Below are positions 1 to 8,075 of a stretch of DNA of 30,103 nt, one piece after another. This DNA is from an uncultured Eubacteriales bacterium (GTDB lineage: Bacteria > Bacillota > Clostridia > Oscillospirales > CAG-272): positions 1 through 30,103 of the forward strand of contig CABPZV010000007.1 of the NCBI GenBank assembly GCA_902462015.1. Reading direction: 5' to 3'. A program made the position numbers and the translations under genes. Position 1 is the first letter of the stretch, and every line of letters begins with the position of its first letter. The notes beneath the pieces were generated by a model. That model ran no database searches, had not been told where the DNA came from, and worked only from the letters and a program-made list of their open reading frames with translations.

Positions 1-941
1 TTTACATCAGCTTTTACCACTGTCTCTTTACAGCTTGAAAAGCTTATGTCAATATCCATATAATCAGCAGGCGCATAAAAATACAGCTTCTTCGTTTCAG
101 CGTCTATATAGTATTCGCCCACCATGTCCATCTCTTCTATGATGTTTGAATAATAATAACGTCCGGAAGGCGTCATATAATACTTTGTTGACAGTCCTAC
201 ACGATTTGTCTCAGAATCATATGACGATATTGTTCCGTCTGAAGTAGACCAGTCTATCTCAAACATACCAATAACCTTAACGCCTATCGGATTTGCCCAT
301 GTGCCTACCACTTCACTTTTATCGTAAAAAGTCTTGGTAGGATCGTCTAAGCTGTCAAATCCCAAAACATATCCTTCGTTCGGATAACGCGCTTCAAGTG
401 CTCGGTTCCCGTCGTAATAAACGGCCTGCTGTTCATCAAAATTTATGTCTATATCACTCAAATCATATACAAGTACATTCGCTTTAGCCGTTTCATCCTT
501 TATCCTATCGGCTATGGCATCATCTTCCGCAGGTCTTGAAAATTTGCTTCCGTCAATAGTAACAGCTCCGTCTATTATTGCTGTCTCTCCATCATATGAC
601 TTATATGTGATCGTACAGTCATCGCTTCCGGAATCCTCGGCAGTAAACTCGAGAGTGCTTTCCTGATAATACCTGCCTTCGCGCAGATATACAGTTATAT
701 CTCCGTTGAATCCTTCCTTTACTGCACGCACTGCATCACGCGCTGCAGCTATTGTTGCAAACGGATCGTCTACCGTTCCTTTTCCAGAATCGTTTCCATC
801 CGGTGAAACATAAAATTCCGCAGTATTTCTTTCATCAGTCTGAGCAAATACTCCAAGCTGTACCGAAGAGCAAAGTATAACAGCTGCCGTAAAAAATGAA
901 AACACTTTCTTTCCATAGTAAACAACACATCTGTTTTTCAT
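1..941 (-). CDS. Secreted right-handed beta-helix protein, GH141-like (partial, C-terminus beyond left edge)
   Basis: The frame is open from the ATG at 941 to the window edge, giving about 313 residues. The start is supported by a purine-rich GGGGG site 10 bases upstream. Residues 1-33 are a signal peptide: a Lys/Arg start, a hydrophobic stretch and a VFA-Q cleavage site. The helix-cap motif EFYVSPDGNDSGKGT and PFATIAAARDAVR follow, then TLEFTAEDSG, YYDGNRALEARYPN and an LYFYAP strand. The part with the two candidate catalytic aspartates lies outside the window. Its nearest relative is the adjacent gene at 1017-3146; the first 80 codons after the signal are close at DNA level too, so the two are a recent tandem duplicate. 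The substrate is unknown; a plant-wall or host polysaccharide is the obvious inference. Confidence 0.88.
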   Translation of the reverse strand, partial: MKNRCVVYYGKKVFSFFTAAVILCSSVQLGVFAQTDERNTAEFYVSPDGNDSGKGTVDDPFATIAAARDAVRAVKEGFNGDITVYLREGRYYQESTLEFTAEDSGSDDCTITYKSYDGETAIIDGAVTIDGSKFSRPAEDDAIADRIKDETAKANVLVYDLSDIDINFDEQQAVYYDGNRALEARYPNEGYVLGFDSLDDPTKTFYDKSEVVGTWANPIGVKVIGMFEIDWSTSDGTISSYDSETNRVGLSTKYYMTPSGRYYYSNIIEEMDMVGEYYIDAETKKLYFYAPADYMDIDISFSSCKETVVKADV

Positions 942-1016
942 TTTCCGTTTCCCCCTTTTATTATTTTTATTAAATCGGCCATGATGCCTATTGCAGGTCC
1001 ATAACCAATAATTTCA

Positions 1017-3146
1017 TTAATCTTCGCTCATCACACCAACCTTAGAAAAATCAAAAGCTCTGAAGCCGGGTAAAGCCTTATAAATTTTTGAATCCTCTTT
1101 AACTGTATAATCTCCGTCTTCATAACTCATAAAGAGATTTTCCGGCAAAAATGCGTTGATATTGTCCCTGAAGTTAATTAGACGCGTAACATTATCTGAC
1201 AATCTATAAACTCCAGATCCGCATATGACATTATTTCTGATAGCAGCACCGCCCCAGGCATAAGGCACATAATTATCGTTCAGATCTACAACATTTGTAG
1301 TTTTCATCAACATTGTCCAAGGATAACGCACCGCCCAAGACGTCGTAGCATATGCCGGAGTTTGATCTATCCGTATATCGGAAGAATAATTCCATGGAAT
1401 CAAACTTTTCCAAAGGTCTCCGTCCGGAAATTTCGCGGAAAGAGCCCATCCTGCAAGCACACCTGAACCCGGATAATATGTTCTCTGGTCATAATAAAAA
1501 TCAGAACCGACAATAATATTATCCGATATGTTATTATCACGTCCGCTGCAAAGAATAGCGTAACCGTCGATATTTATTAACATATTAGACACAAACGTCT
1601 TTCCTCCTCCGGAATTGTCTACATAGTATCCGACAGGACAATAGTAGGGACTCATATCGTTGACAATATCTTTTATAAGATTATTTCTGTAAATGTTGCC
1701 GTTTGCACTCCAACCGCCTTCGTATATCGCACCGGCGTCTCCCGCTTCATAGCAGACATCGTGTATATAGTTATTTTCAAACAGCATATCATTGGCGATG
1801 TTTGTAAAGCAAGTGTGCGGGCCCTCGTATATTTCATTATTAGAAATTTTAAAACCTATTCCCTCTGCATACAGGGCACCGTTGTAAACACGGTGTATCT
1901 CTCCAAAATCATGAATCTTGTTATTATCAATCAGTGTATTTGAAGGAATAAGCATAAGAGTATCCCCTCCGTACACACTTACCGCACAGCCGCCAGAATG
2001 ACTTACTTCATTATTATAAACAGTATTACGCATTCCGTTTACACTTAAACATACGTCTCCGCAGCATCTAACTTTTGAGTTTTTAATGCAGTTATTATTA
2101 CCGACTATTCTTATATTGTCGTCATAACCGCCCTCGATAGTCAATCCGTCAAAGGTATAGTTATTAACTTCAGCCTTTATAACAGTATCCTTGCAGTTTG
2201 CAATGCTCATATGCATGTCTGAATAGTCATCGGGAGCATAGAAATAAAGTTTCTGTGAATCGACATCGATATAATACTCGCCCACCATGTCCATTTCTTC
2301 TATGATATTTGCATAGTAATAGCGGCCGGAAGAAGGGTTTACCCAATACTTCGTTGATAATCCAACACGGTTTGTCTCAGAATCGTAAGACGAAATCGTC
2401 CCGTCAGACGTCGACCAATCGATTTCAAACATTCCGATAACTTTTACGCCTACCGGATTTGCCCATGTGCCTACAACATGACTTTTATCATAGAAAGTAT
2501 GACTTGAGGAGTCGTACTTATACTCAGGGCCATCATGGCCTTCATATACATCATCAAAGCCCAAAACATATCCATCATTAGGATAACGTGCTTCGAGTGC
2601 GCGATTACCGTCATAATAAACAGCCGGATGTTCTTCTGTGTAATCTATACCTAAACCGCTTAAGTCATAGACAAGTACTTTGGCACGCGCGGTTTCATCC
2701 TTTATTCTGGAAGCAAAAGGGTCGTTATCAGCAGGTCTTGAAAACTTATTTGTATCGAGTGTGACAGCACCGCTTATTACCGCAGTTTCTCCTCCATACG
2801 CCTTATATGTAATTGTACAGTCATCGCTTCCGGAATCCTCAGCAGTAAACTCAAGCGTGTTCTCCTGATAATATCTGCCTTCGCGCAGATATACAACTAT
2901 ATCTCCGCTGAAACCTTCCTTTGCTGTACGGACTGCGTCACGCGCCGCAGCTATCGTAGCAAACGGATCATCTGCAGTTCCCTTTCCGGAATCATTTCCT
3001 TCCGGTGACACATAAAATTCTGTCACATTTTTTTCAGGATCTGACTGAGCAAATACTCCGGCCTGTGTCAAAGAACATAGCATAAGAGCTGCCGTAATAA
3101 ACGGAATCACTTTCTTTCCGAAATGTTTCATATACTTATTTTCCAT
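1017..3146 (-). CDS. Secreted right-handed beta-helix protein, GH141-like
   Basis: This 709-residue protein has a signal peptide (residues 1-33, cleavage near VFA-Q). The cap motif YVSPEGNDSGKGT is at about 45-57, and an inserted region (about 165-305) carries YYDGNRALEARYPN, FEIDWS and LYFYAP. Asn-rich helix coils (about 320-580) follow. The tail ends in LPGFRAFDFSKVGV, shared by all complete copies. GDAGAIY puts one candidate catalytic Asp at 470; YYVDNSGGG puts the second at 510. Most paralogs have DD at the second site, but here it is DN. This architecture matches GH141 (known activities, as I recall: alpha-L-fucosidase on rhamnogalacturonan II, and xylanase), but the assignment rests on layout and motifs, so a non-catalytic or different-activity beta-helix protein remains possible. 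No dockerin, LPXTG or other anchor is visible, so it is probably released. An AGAGG site lies 9 bases before the ATG. Confidence 0.88.
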   Translation of the reverse strand: MENKYMKHFGKKVIPFITAALMLCSLTQAGVFAQSDPEKNVTEFYVSPEGNDSGKGTADDPFATIAAARDAVRTAKEGFSGDIVVYLREGRYYQENTLEFTAEDSGSDDCTITYKAYGGETAVISGAVTLDTNKFSRPADNDPFASRIKDETARAKVLVYDLSGLGIDYTEEHPAVYYDGNRALEARYPNDGYVLGFDDVYEGHDGPEYKYDSSSHTFYDKSHVVGTWANPVGVKVIGMFEIDWSTSDGTISSYDSETNRVGLSTKYWVNPSSGRYYYANIIEEMDMVGEYYIDVDSQKLYFYAPDDYSDMHMSIANCKDTVIKAEVNNYTFDGLTIEGGYDDNIRIVGNNNCIKNSKVRCCGDVCLSVNGMRNTVYNNEVSHSGGCAVSVYGGDTLMLIPSNTLIDNNKIHDFGEIHRVYNGALYAEGIGFKISNNEIYEGPHTCFTNIANDMLFENNYIHDVCYEAGDAGAIYEGGWSANGNIYRNNLIKDIVNDMSPYYCPVGYYVDNSGGGKTFVSNMLINIDGYAILCSGRDNNISDNIIVGSDFYYDQRTYYPGSGVLAGWALSAKFPDGDLWKSLIPWNYSSDIRIDQTPAYATTSWAVRYPWTMLMKTTNVVDLNDNYVPYAWGGAAIRNNVICGSGVYRLSDNVTRLINFRDNINAFLPENLFMSYEDGDYTVKEDSKIYKALPGFRAFDFSKVGVMSED

Positions 3147-3334
3147 TGAACCTTTCCTCTAATTATTTTTTCTATAAAATTTTAATACCTATCATAAATC
3201 TATAAATTCTATACTATGCAAAATTTTCCTCTGAAAGTAATCGCATCAATAAACGTCGGATATAAATTTTTTTTTACATCTCACAGCTCTACCGAATCTG
3301 ATATTCTACGAAAAACCAGAAATGCATAAATTCC

Positions 3335-5497
3335 TTAATTTTCATGCTGAACGCCGACTTTAGCAAAATCACACGCTCTGAAGCCTGGTATAATATGATA
3401 TATTTTAGAATCAAATCCAATAGAATAATTTCCGTTTTCAAAATCGGCAAAACAAATATCTTCTACTGTACAGTCAAGATTATCTCTGATATTCGCCAGA
3501 CGTTCCACATTATTTGAAAGTTGAGTGCCCTTTGTGGAAGCAAATACATTGTTCCTGATTCTCGAATCTCCAAAAGCATACGGAACAAAATTATCATTAA
3601 GATCAACAACATTTGTAGTCTTGACAAGTCTTAAATAAGGATAGAGAATCGACCATCTCTCAGTTCCATACCCTGATGCACCGTGCTCAAGAACACGCAT
3701 TTTCCAGTTCAATCCCGTCCCAGCGACAGTCTCGTCTACCGGAAATTCTGATGTAAGAGTATAGCCCGAGTTAACGCCTGCCCCCGGATAGTAAGTACAC
3801 TGATCCCAATGAATAGAGGTATTTACAAATACATTGTCCTGTGCTTTAATGTCTCGTCCTCCGCAGTAAACACCGTATCCATCCACATTTATAAATAAAT
3901 TAGAATACACGTTTTTGAATCCGCCTCCCCCGTCGCTGTAGTATGCATGGGGAGTATAATAAATGCTGTCTTCATTTATAATATTCTCAAATACATTATT
4001 TCTGTAACAGTTGCCCTGAGAGTACCAAGCGCCGTCATAAACCGCGCCCGCATCGCCCGCTTCATAGCAAAGATCGTGGAAATAGTTGTACTCTACAATA
4101 AAATCACACGCAATATTCTGCAGAGAAGTATGAGGAGCATGATAGATTTCATTATGTGAAACTGTAAACCCGGAACCATACATAGTTACGGCGCCGTTAT
4201 AAGTTCTGTAAATATCTCCGAAATCATGAAATTTATTATTCGTAATAACTGAATCAGAAGGAATAACCGTTACAAGACTTCCCCCATTAAGAATTATTCC
4301 GGTTCCGCCGGTATGGTAAACTTCACTGTTTTGAAATAAAAAGCGATTTCCTGTTGACTCAACCGCATCATTCCCGCAGCAGCGCACAACGCAGTTATTA
4401 AAAGTATTATCGTCTCCCGAAATAATTACATTATTATTATAACCTCCCTCTATTATCAGACCATCAAAGGTATAATTATCAACATCTGCTTTTATAACTG
4501 TATCTCTACAGCCTCCGACAGTAATTATCATTTCAGAATAATTGTCCGGGGCATAAAAATACAATAGTCCGCTTTCAGCATCGACATAGTATTCTCCCAC
4601 TGCATCCATTTCCTCTATGATATTTGTATAGTAATACCTTCCGCTGATTCCGCTGATATCGGAAAGCCCGGTAGGAGAAGAAAGTGTTACTCGGTTTGTC
4701 TCTGAATTATAAGATTTTATATCTACAGGTAGGTTTTGAATCCAATCTAATCCAAAAAATCCCGCAACCTGAGCTCCCGAAACACTATCCCAGTTCTTTA
4801 CACGTTCTTCCTTATCATAAAAGCTGCTGCCGTCACTTTTGTTGTCGCCGTCATTAAACGACATTACGTATGCTCCGTTATCGCCGTAGTTCGGATATCT
4901 TGAAACCACTGCACGGTTTCCGTCATAATAAAGACTGAGTCCGGGATTATCCGATGTAATCTTCATCTCGGAAAGATCTATTCCCTCGTTCTTCAGATTA
5001 TAAACAACAACCTTTTCACGCGCTGTTTCGTCAAGAATTCTGTTCGCCATATAATCGTCTGCCGACGGACGTGAAAATCCATTACTGTCAAGGACAATTC
5101 CGCCCTCGATTACAGCAGCCTCACCGTTATATGCTTTATATGTAATAGAAAAGTCTTCATTTCCGGAGTCCTCAGCAGTAAACTCAAGCGTACTTTCCTG
5201 CGTATATACTCCTTTTCTGATATAGACCGTTACGCCACCCTTCTCCGTCTTATCCATCAAGCGAATTGCATTACGGGCTTCCGATATCGTCGCAAAAGGA
5301 TCATTCAGCGTTCCTGATCCGGAATCGGTCCCATCCGGAGAAACATAAAATTCAACATAAGCCGCTTCAGATTCATTACTCACCGCGTATACACCGTACT
5401 GTGACATTGATAATAAAGTCACAACAGCTGCAGCAGAAGAGACCATACGAATACCCAGTGAACTTTTAAATAATCCTTTTCCCATTCTTATAACCAT
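3335..5497 (-). CDS. Secreted right-handed beta-helix protein, GH141-like, divergent copy
   Basis: The protein has 720 residues with a signal peptide (cleavage near VYA-V). It shares the cap YVSPDGTDSGSGT, the TLEFTAEDSG strand, YYDGNRAVVSRYPN and the end motif LPGFRACDFAKVGV in near-identical form. The first invariant Asp is D482 (GDAGAVY) and the second D522 (YYSDGGGG). The usual neighbouring second Asp is Gly here, so this is the most altered of the putative active sites. Around residues 175-265 it has extra sequence relative to its neighbours. ATG at 5497 has AGGA five bases upstream. An alternative ATG at 5485 (MGKGLF) has an AAGG about 14 bases upstream and would still give an intact signal peptide. 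A 188-base gap separates it from the next gene downstream, so it may not share every transcript. Confidence 0.87.
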   Translation of the reverse strand: MVIRMGKGLFKSSLGIRMVSSAAAVVTLLSMSQYGVYAVSNESEAAYVEFYVSPDGTDSGSGTLNDPFATISEARNAIRLMDKTEKGGVTVYIRKGVYTQESTLEFTAEDSGNEDFSITYKAYNGEAAVIEGGIVLDSNGFSRPSADDYMANRILDETAREKVVVYNLKNEGIDLSEMKITSDNPGLSLYYDGNRAVVSRYPNYGDNGAYVMSFNDGDNKSDGSSFYDKEERVKNWDSVSGAQVAGFFGLDWIQNLPVDIKSYNSETNRVTLSSPTGLSDISGISGRYYYTNIIEEMDAVGEYYVDAESGLLYFYAPDNYSEMIITVGGCRDTVIKADVDNYTFDGLIIEGGYNNNVIISGDDNTFNNCVVRCCGNDAVESTGNRFLFQNSEVYHTGGTGIILNGGSLVTVIPSDSVITNNKFHDFGDIYRTYNGAVTMYGSGFTVSHNEIYHAPHTSLQNIACDFIVEYNYFHDLCYEAGDAGAVYDGAWYSQGNCYRNNVFENIINEDSIYYTPHAYYSDGGGGFKNVYSNLFINVDGYGVYCGGRDIKAQDNVFVNTSIHWDQCTYYPGAGVNSGYTLTSEFPVDETVAGTGLNWKMRVLEHGASGYGTERWSILYPYLRLVKTTNVVDLNDNFVPYAFGDSRIRNNVFASTKGTQLSNNVERLANIRDNLDCTVEDICFADFENGNYSIGFDSKIYHIIPGFRACDFAKVGVQHEN

Positions 5498-5592
5498 ATC
5501 CTTCCTACATACTCAAAGCTTTGGGGCAGTTACATCTCATTTGAAATACTGGTCTTCCTGCCCGGAAAACATAAACTCTCAGAAAAACATTT

Positions 5593-7704
5593 CTATTCCT
5601 GAATACCGACCCGTGAAAAATCACACGCTCTGAAGCCGGGTAAATCGTGATATATAACTGAATCTGCAGGTATCGTATAATCCCCACTATCGTAATCTGC
5701 AAAAATCTGGTCTGCTCTTACACCAGTTAGATTATCCCTTATATTTACCAATCGCTCTGTATTATTCTGAATATCATTCCTCCCAACACCTGCAATAACA
5801 TTATTTCTTATTCTTGCAGTGAGGAAAGCATACGGAACAAAATTATCATTCAGATCTACAACATTGGTCGTTTTGAGCAGCATTGTCCACGGAAAATGAA
5901 TTGACCAGGCTTTTGAAGCATATGCGTCCATCCCATATAGCATCCATTTCCAGTTTAGACCGCTCGACATCAGTTCAGCGTCAAATCTTCCCGTAAGAGT
6001 CCAGCCTGCGTTTGTTCCGGTTCCTGGATAGTAAGCACGCTGGTCATATCTGATTCCCGAATTGACAATAACATTGTCCGTAACAATATTTGAAGGCCCT
6101 CCGCCGAAAAATATGGCGTCTCCGTCAATATTCACACATATATTTGAGATAAATGTTTTTCCGCCGCCTCCATCATCACAGTAATAGCCGTTTGGAGTGT
6201 AATAAATGCTTGTAGGATTTGTTATATTAGCAATAACATTATTAGAAAAAACATTTCCGTTTCCTCTCCACGTACCGTCATATATTGCTCCGGCATCGCC
6301 TCCCTCATAGCACAAATCATGAAAATAGTTGTATTCAACTATCATTTCCATTGCAAGATTCTGCATTCCGGTATGCGGCGCGTGATATATTTCATTATGA
6401 GAAATTTTAAAACCGATACCTGCCGCATATATAGCTCCCGCATAAACGCGGCTAATATCTCCGAAATCATGAATCCTATTATTGCTTATAACAGAATTAG
6501 ACGGAATAAGGTTTATTATGTCGCCACCGAGAAGATTTATAGCTGTCGATCCGGTATGATAAATTTCATTATTCAGAATTTTATTGCGGTAACCGTTCGA
6601 ATACACAGCACTATCACCGCATCTTATAACACAGTTCTGAACAGTCACATTATCAGCTTTAATATCTATAAGAGTTCCCTTGCAGTTTTCAATTACAATT
6701 CCATCCAGAGTAATATTGTCAGCAGAGTCAAACGAGATAAGAACATCAGTTTTAGGAACACTTATCCTAATATCACAGTAATTTTCCGGAGCGTAAAAAT
6801 ACAGAATCCCATTTTCTCTGTCAACATAATATTCTCCGACCATGTCAATTTCTTCGACTGCATTGCTGTAATAGTAACGACCGCTTATTCCGTTGACAGA
6901 TACATTTTCGACCTTTACACGGTTGGTAGAGGCATCATAAGAAACAAGATTAGTAGCCGGAGACATCGACCAGTCGATTTCAAAATTACCCTTGATCTGT
7001 ACGCCTTCAACACTTTTCCACGTTTTTACTACCTGTGATTTATCATAAAACGTATTTGTAGATAGATCGTAATTCGAGGTAATCTCTGAATCACTGTAGT
7101 TAAACCCCAGAACGAACTGCTCGTTTGGATACCGTGCAAGCGTTCCACGCTCGCCTCCATAAAAAACTGCAAAATTAACGCCTGTATAATCTATACCTGC
7201 AGTCTTCAAATCATACATCACTACATTTCTGCGGGCATCCGGATCCTTAATACGACTGACGTAAGGATCATCCGCCGCAGGTTTTTTAAAATCTTCGTTT
7301 ACCAGTGTAACGCCCCCGTCAATCACAGCATTTTCGCCATTATAAGCTTTGTATGTAATTGGAAAATTCTTGTTTCCAGAGTCCTCGGCAGTAAATTCAA
7401 GCGTACTCTCCAGTGTATAAACTCCTTCTCTTAGATAAATAACCGCGCCTGCCCCCAGTTCATCATCACTGATTGTACGAAGCATATCTCTCGCAGCAGA
7501 AACCGTGGAAAGAGGATCATCAATTGTTCCGCGTCTCATATCGCTTCCTTCAGGCGACACATAAATCTCGGTCTGAAAGGCTGTATTCGATTGATTTTCG
7601 GCGGCAGAAACACAGTACGGCTGTATTATTGCCGTAATTAATAAAGCTGCCGTTAAAGCATTGATACAATGCTTATTCTTCACATATGTTTTTCGAGTAC
7701 ACAT
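5593..7704 (-). CDS. Secreted right-handed beta-helix protein, GH141-like
   Basis: The 703-residue product has a signal peptide ending near VSA-A. The helix cap is YVSPEGSDMRRGT, then TLEFTAEDSG and a modified YGGERGTLARYPN motif (Tyr-Gly-Gly where others have Tyr-Asp-Gly). Candidate catalytic residues are D470 (GDAGAIY) and D510/D511 (YYCDDGGGG). Its closest relative is the next gene upstream (8076-10220). Over 6866-6955 the two differ at only two bases out of 90, much less than in their flanks, which suggests gene conversion. The start has a GGGAAGG site about 5 bases upstream. The leader of more than 160 bases contains a perfect 13-bp hairpin. Extracellular polysaccharide cleavage is inferred from family resemblance only. 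Confidence 0.88.
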   Translation of the reverse strand: MCTRKTYVKNKHCINALTAALLITAIIQPYCVSAAENQSNTAFQTEIYVSPEGSDMRRGTIDDPLSTVSAARDMLRTISDDELGAGAVIYLREGVYTLESTLEFTAEDSGNKNFPITYKAYNGENAVIDGGVTLVNEDFKKPAADDPYVSRIKDPDARRNVVMYDLKTAGIDYTGVNFAVFYGGERGTLARYPNEQFVLGFNYSDSEITSNYDLSTNTFYDKSQVVKTWKSVEGVQIKGNFEIDWSMSPATNLVSYDASTNRVKVENVSVNGISGRYYYSNAVEEIDMVGEYYVDRENGILYFYAPENYCDIRISVPKTDVLISFDSADNITLDGIVIENCKGTLIDIKADNVTVQNCVIRCGDSAVYSNGYRNKILNNEIYHTGSTAINLLGGDIINLIPSNSVISNNRIHDFGDISRVYAGAIYAAGIGFKISHNEIYHAPHTGMQNLAMEMIVEYNYFHDLCYEGGDAGAIYDGTWRGNGNVFSNNVIANITNPTSIYYTPNGYYCDDGGGGKTFISNICVNIDGDAIFFGGGPSNIVTDNVIVNSGIRYDQRAYYPGTGTNAGWTLTGRFDAELMSSGLNWKWMLYGMDAYASKAWSIHFPWTMLLKTTNVVDLNDNFVPYAFLTARIRNNVIAGVGRNDIQNNTERLVNIRDNLTGVRADQIFADYDSGDYTIPADSVIYHDLPGFRACDFSRVGIQE

Positions 7705-7866
7705 ATTATCCTTCCCTTTTACTACAGTCCGCTTGATTCTTGATTACATATATCAATTCGGCCGGAATATTCGCTCTAATCCATATTCGAATTTGAATCG
7801 GCAGCTAAACTCAAATTCACACATGGATTTTACAACCACAAAACAAACATAAATTTTACTACCGCA

Positions 7867-7898
7867 GTTTTCCGGAGAATTAAATTTCTCCGGAAAAC
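7867..7898 (-). other. Perfect 13-bp hairpin in the leader of the 5593-7704 gene
   Basis: GTTTTCCGGAGAA (7867-7879) pairs with TTCTCCGGAAAAC (7886-7898) over a 6-base loop. Neither strand has a T-run directly after the stem, so a plain terminator is unlikely unless the T-rich end of the arm serves. It lies next to the structured block at 7899-8060. Confidence 0.65.
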
Positions 7899-8060
7899 AC
7901 AGTACAATAACCGTAAAGCTTTATGGCGTCAAGCTTCGTTTCGCCGCAGGCATAAGCGCTTTTGCAATGCAAAAGTCCGAAGCTTTGCGGTTCGCTCAAG
8001 GCTTACGGTAAAGTGCGAAATGCCGCGTTACATATAATTTTTTTAGAGCTGCAGGCTTAC
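7899..8060. repeat. Structured intergenic block, possible dispersed repeat
   Basis: The 371-base gap at 7705-8075 has no credible gene. This part is more GC-rich than its surroundings and full of complementary segments. CCGTAAAGCT (7911-7920) pairs with AGCTTTGCGG (7981-7990). AAGCTTCG (7931-7938) alternatively pairs with CGAAGCTT (7978-7985). CTTTTGCA/TGCAAAAG (7959-7975) forms an inner stem. Sequence of this kind recurs between genes in related Clostridia as far as I recall, but I cannot confirm copies here. Confidence 0.4.
7904..7932 (-). promoter_or_regulatory. Weak candidate promoter upstream of the 5593-7704 gene
   Basis: On the minus strand TTGACG (7927-7932) and TATTGT (7904-7909) are 17 bases apart. 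The -35 is good; the -10 matches at four of six positions. It lies inside a structured, possibly repeated block, so it may be fortuitous. Confidence 0.25.
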
Positions 8061-8075
8061 AGCTTAATTATACTT

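Noticed and set aside
1500..2200. Recurring ATTATT-type words suggesting a short repeat or CRISPR-like pattern
   Set aside because: They are Asn-Asn codons of helix coils read on the opposite strand; spacing is irregular and there is no repeat-spacer structure.
5524..5563. GGGCAG/CTGCCC stem between the 5593 and 3335 genes as a terminator
   Set aside because: It is only 6 pairs with a loop of 28 bases and no T-tract.
6319..7038. 239-codon plus-strand frame opposite the 5593-7704 gene
   Set aside because: It is an antisense shadow of Asn-rich helix codons, has no ribosome site, and similar shadows occur opposite each paralog.
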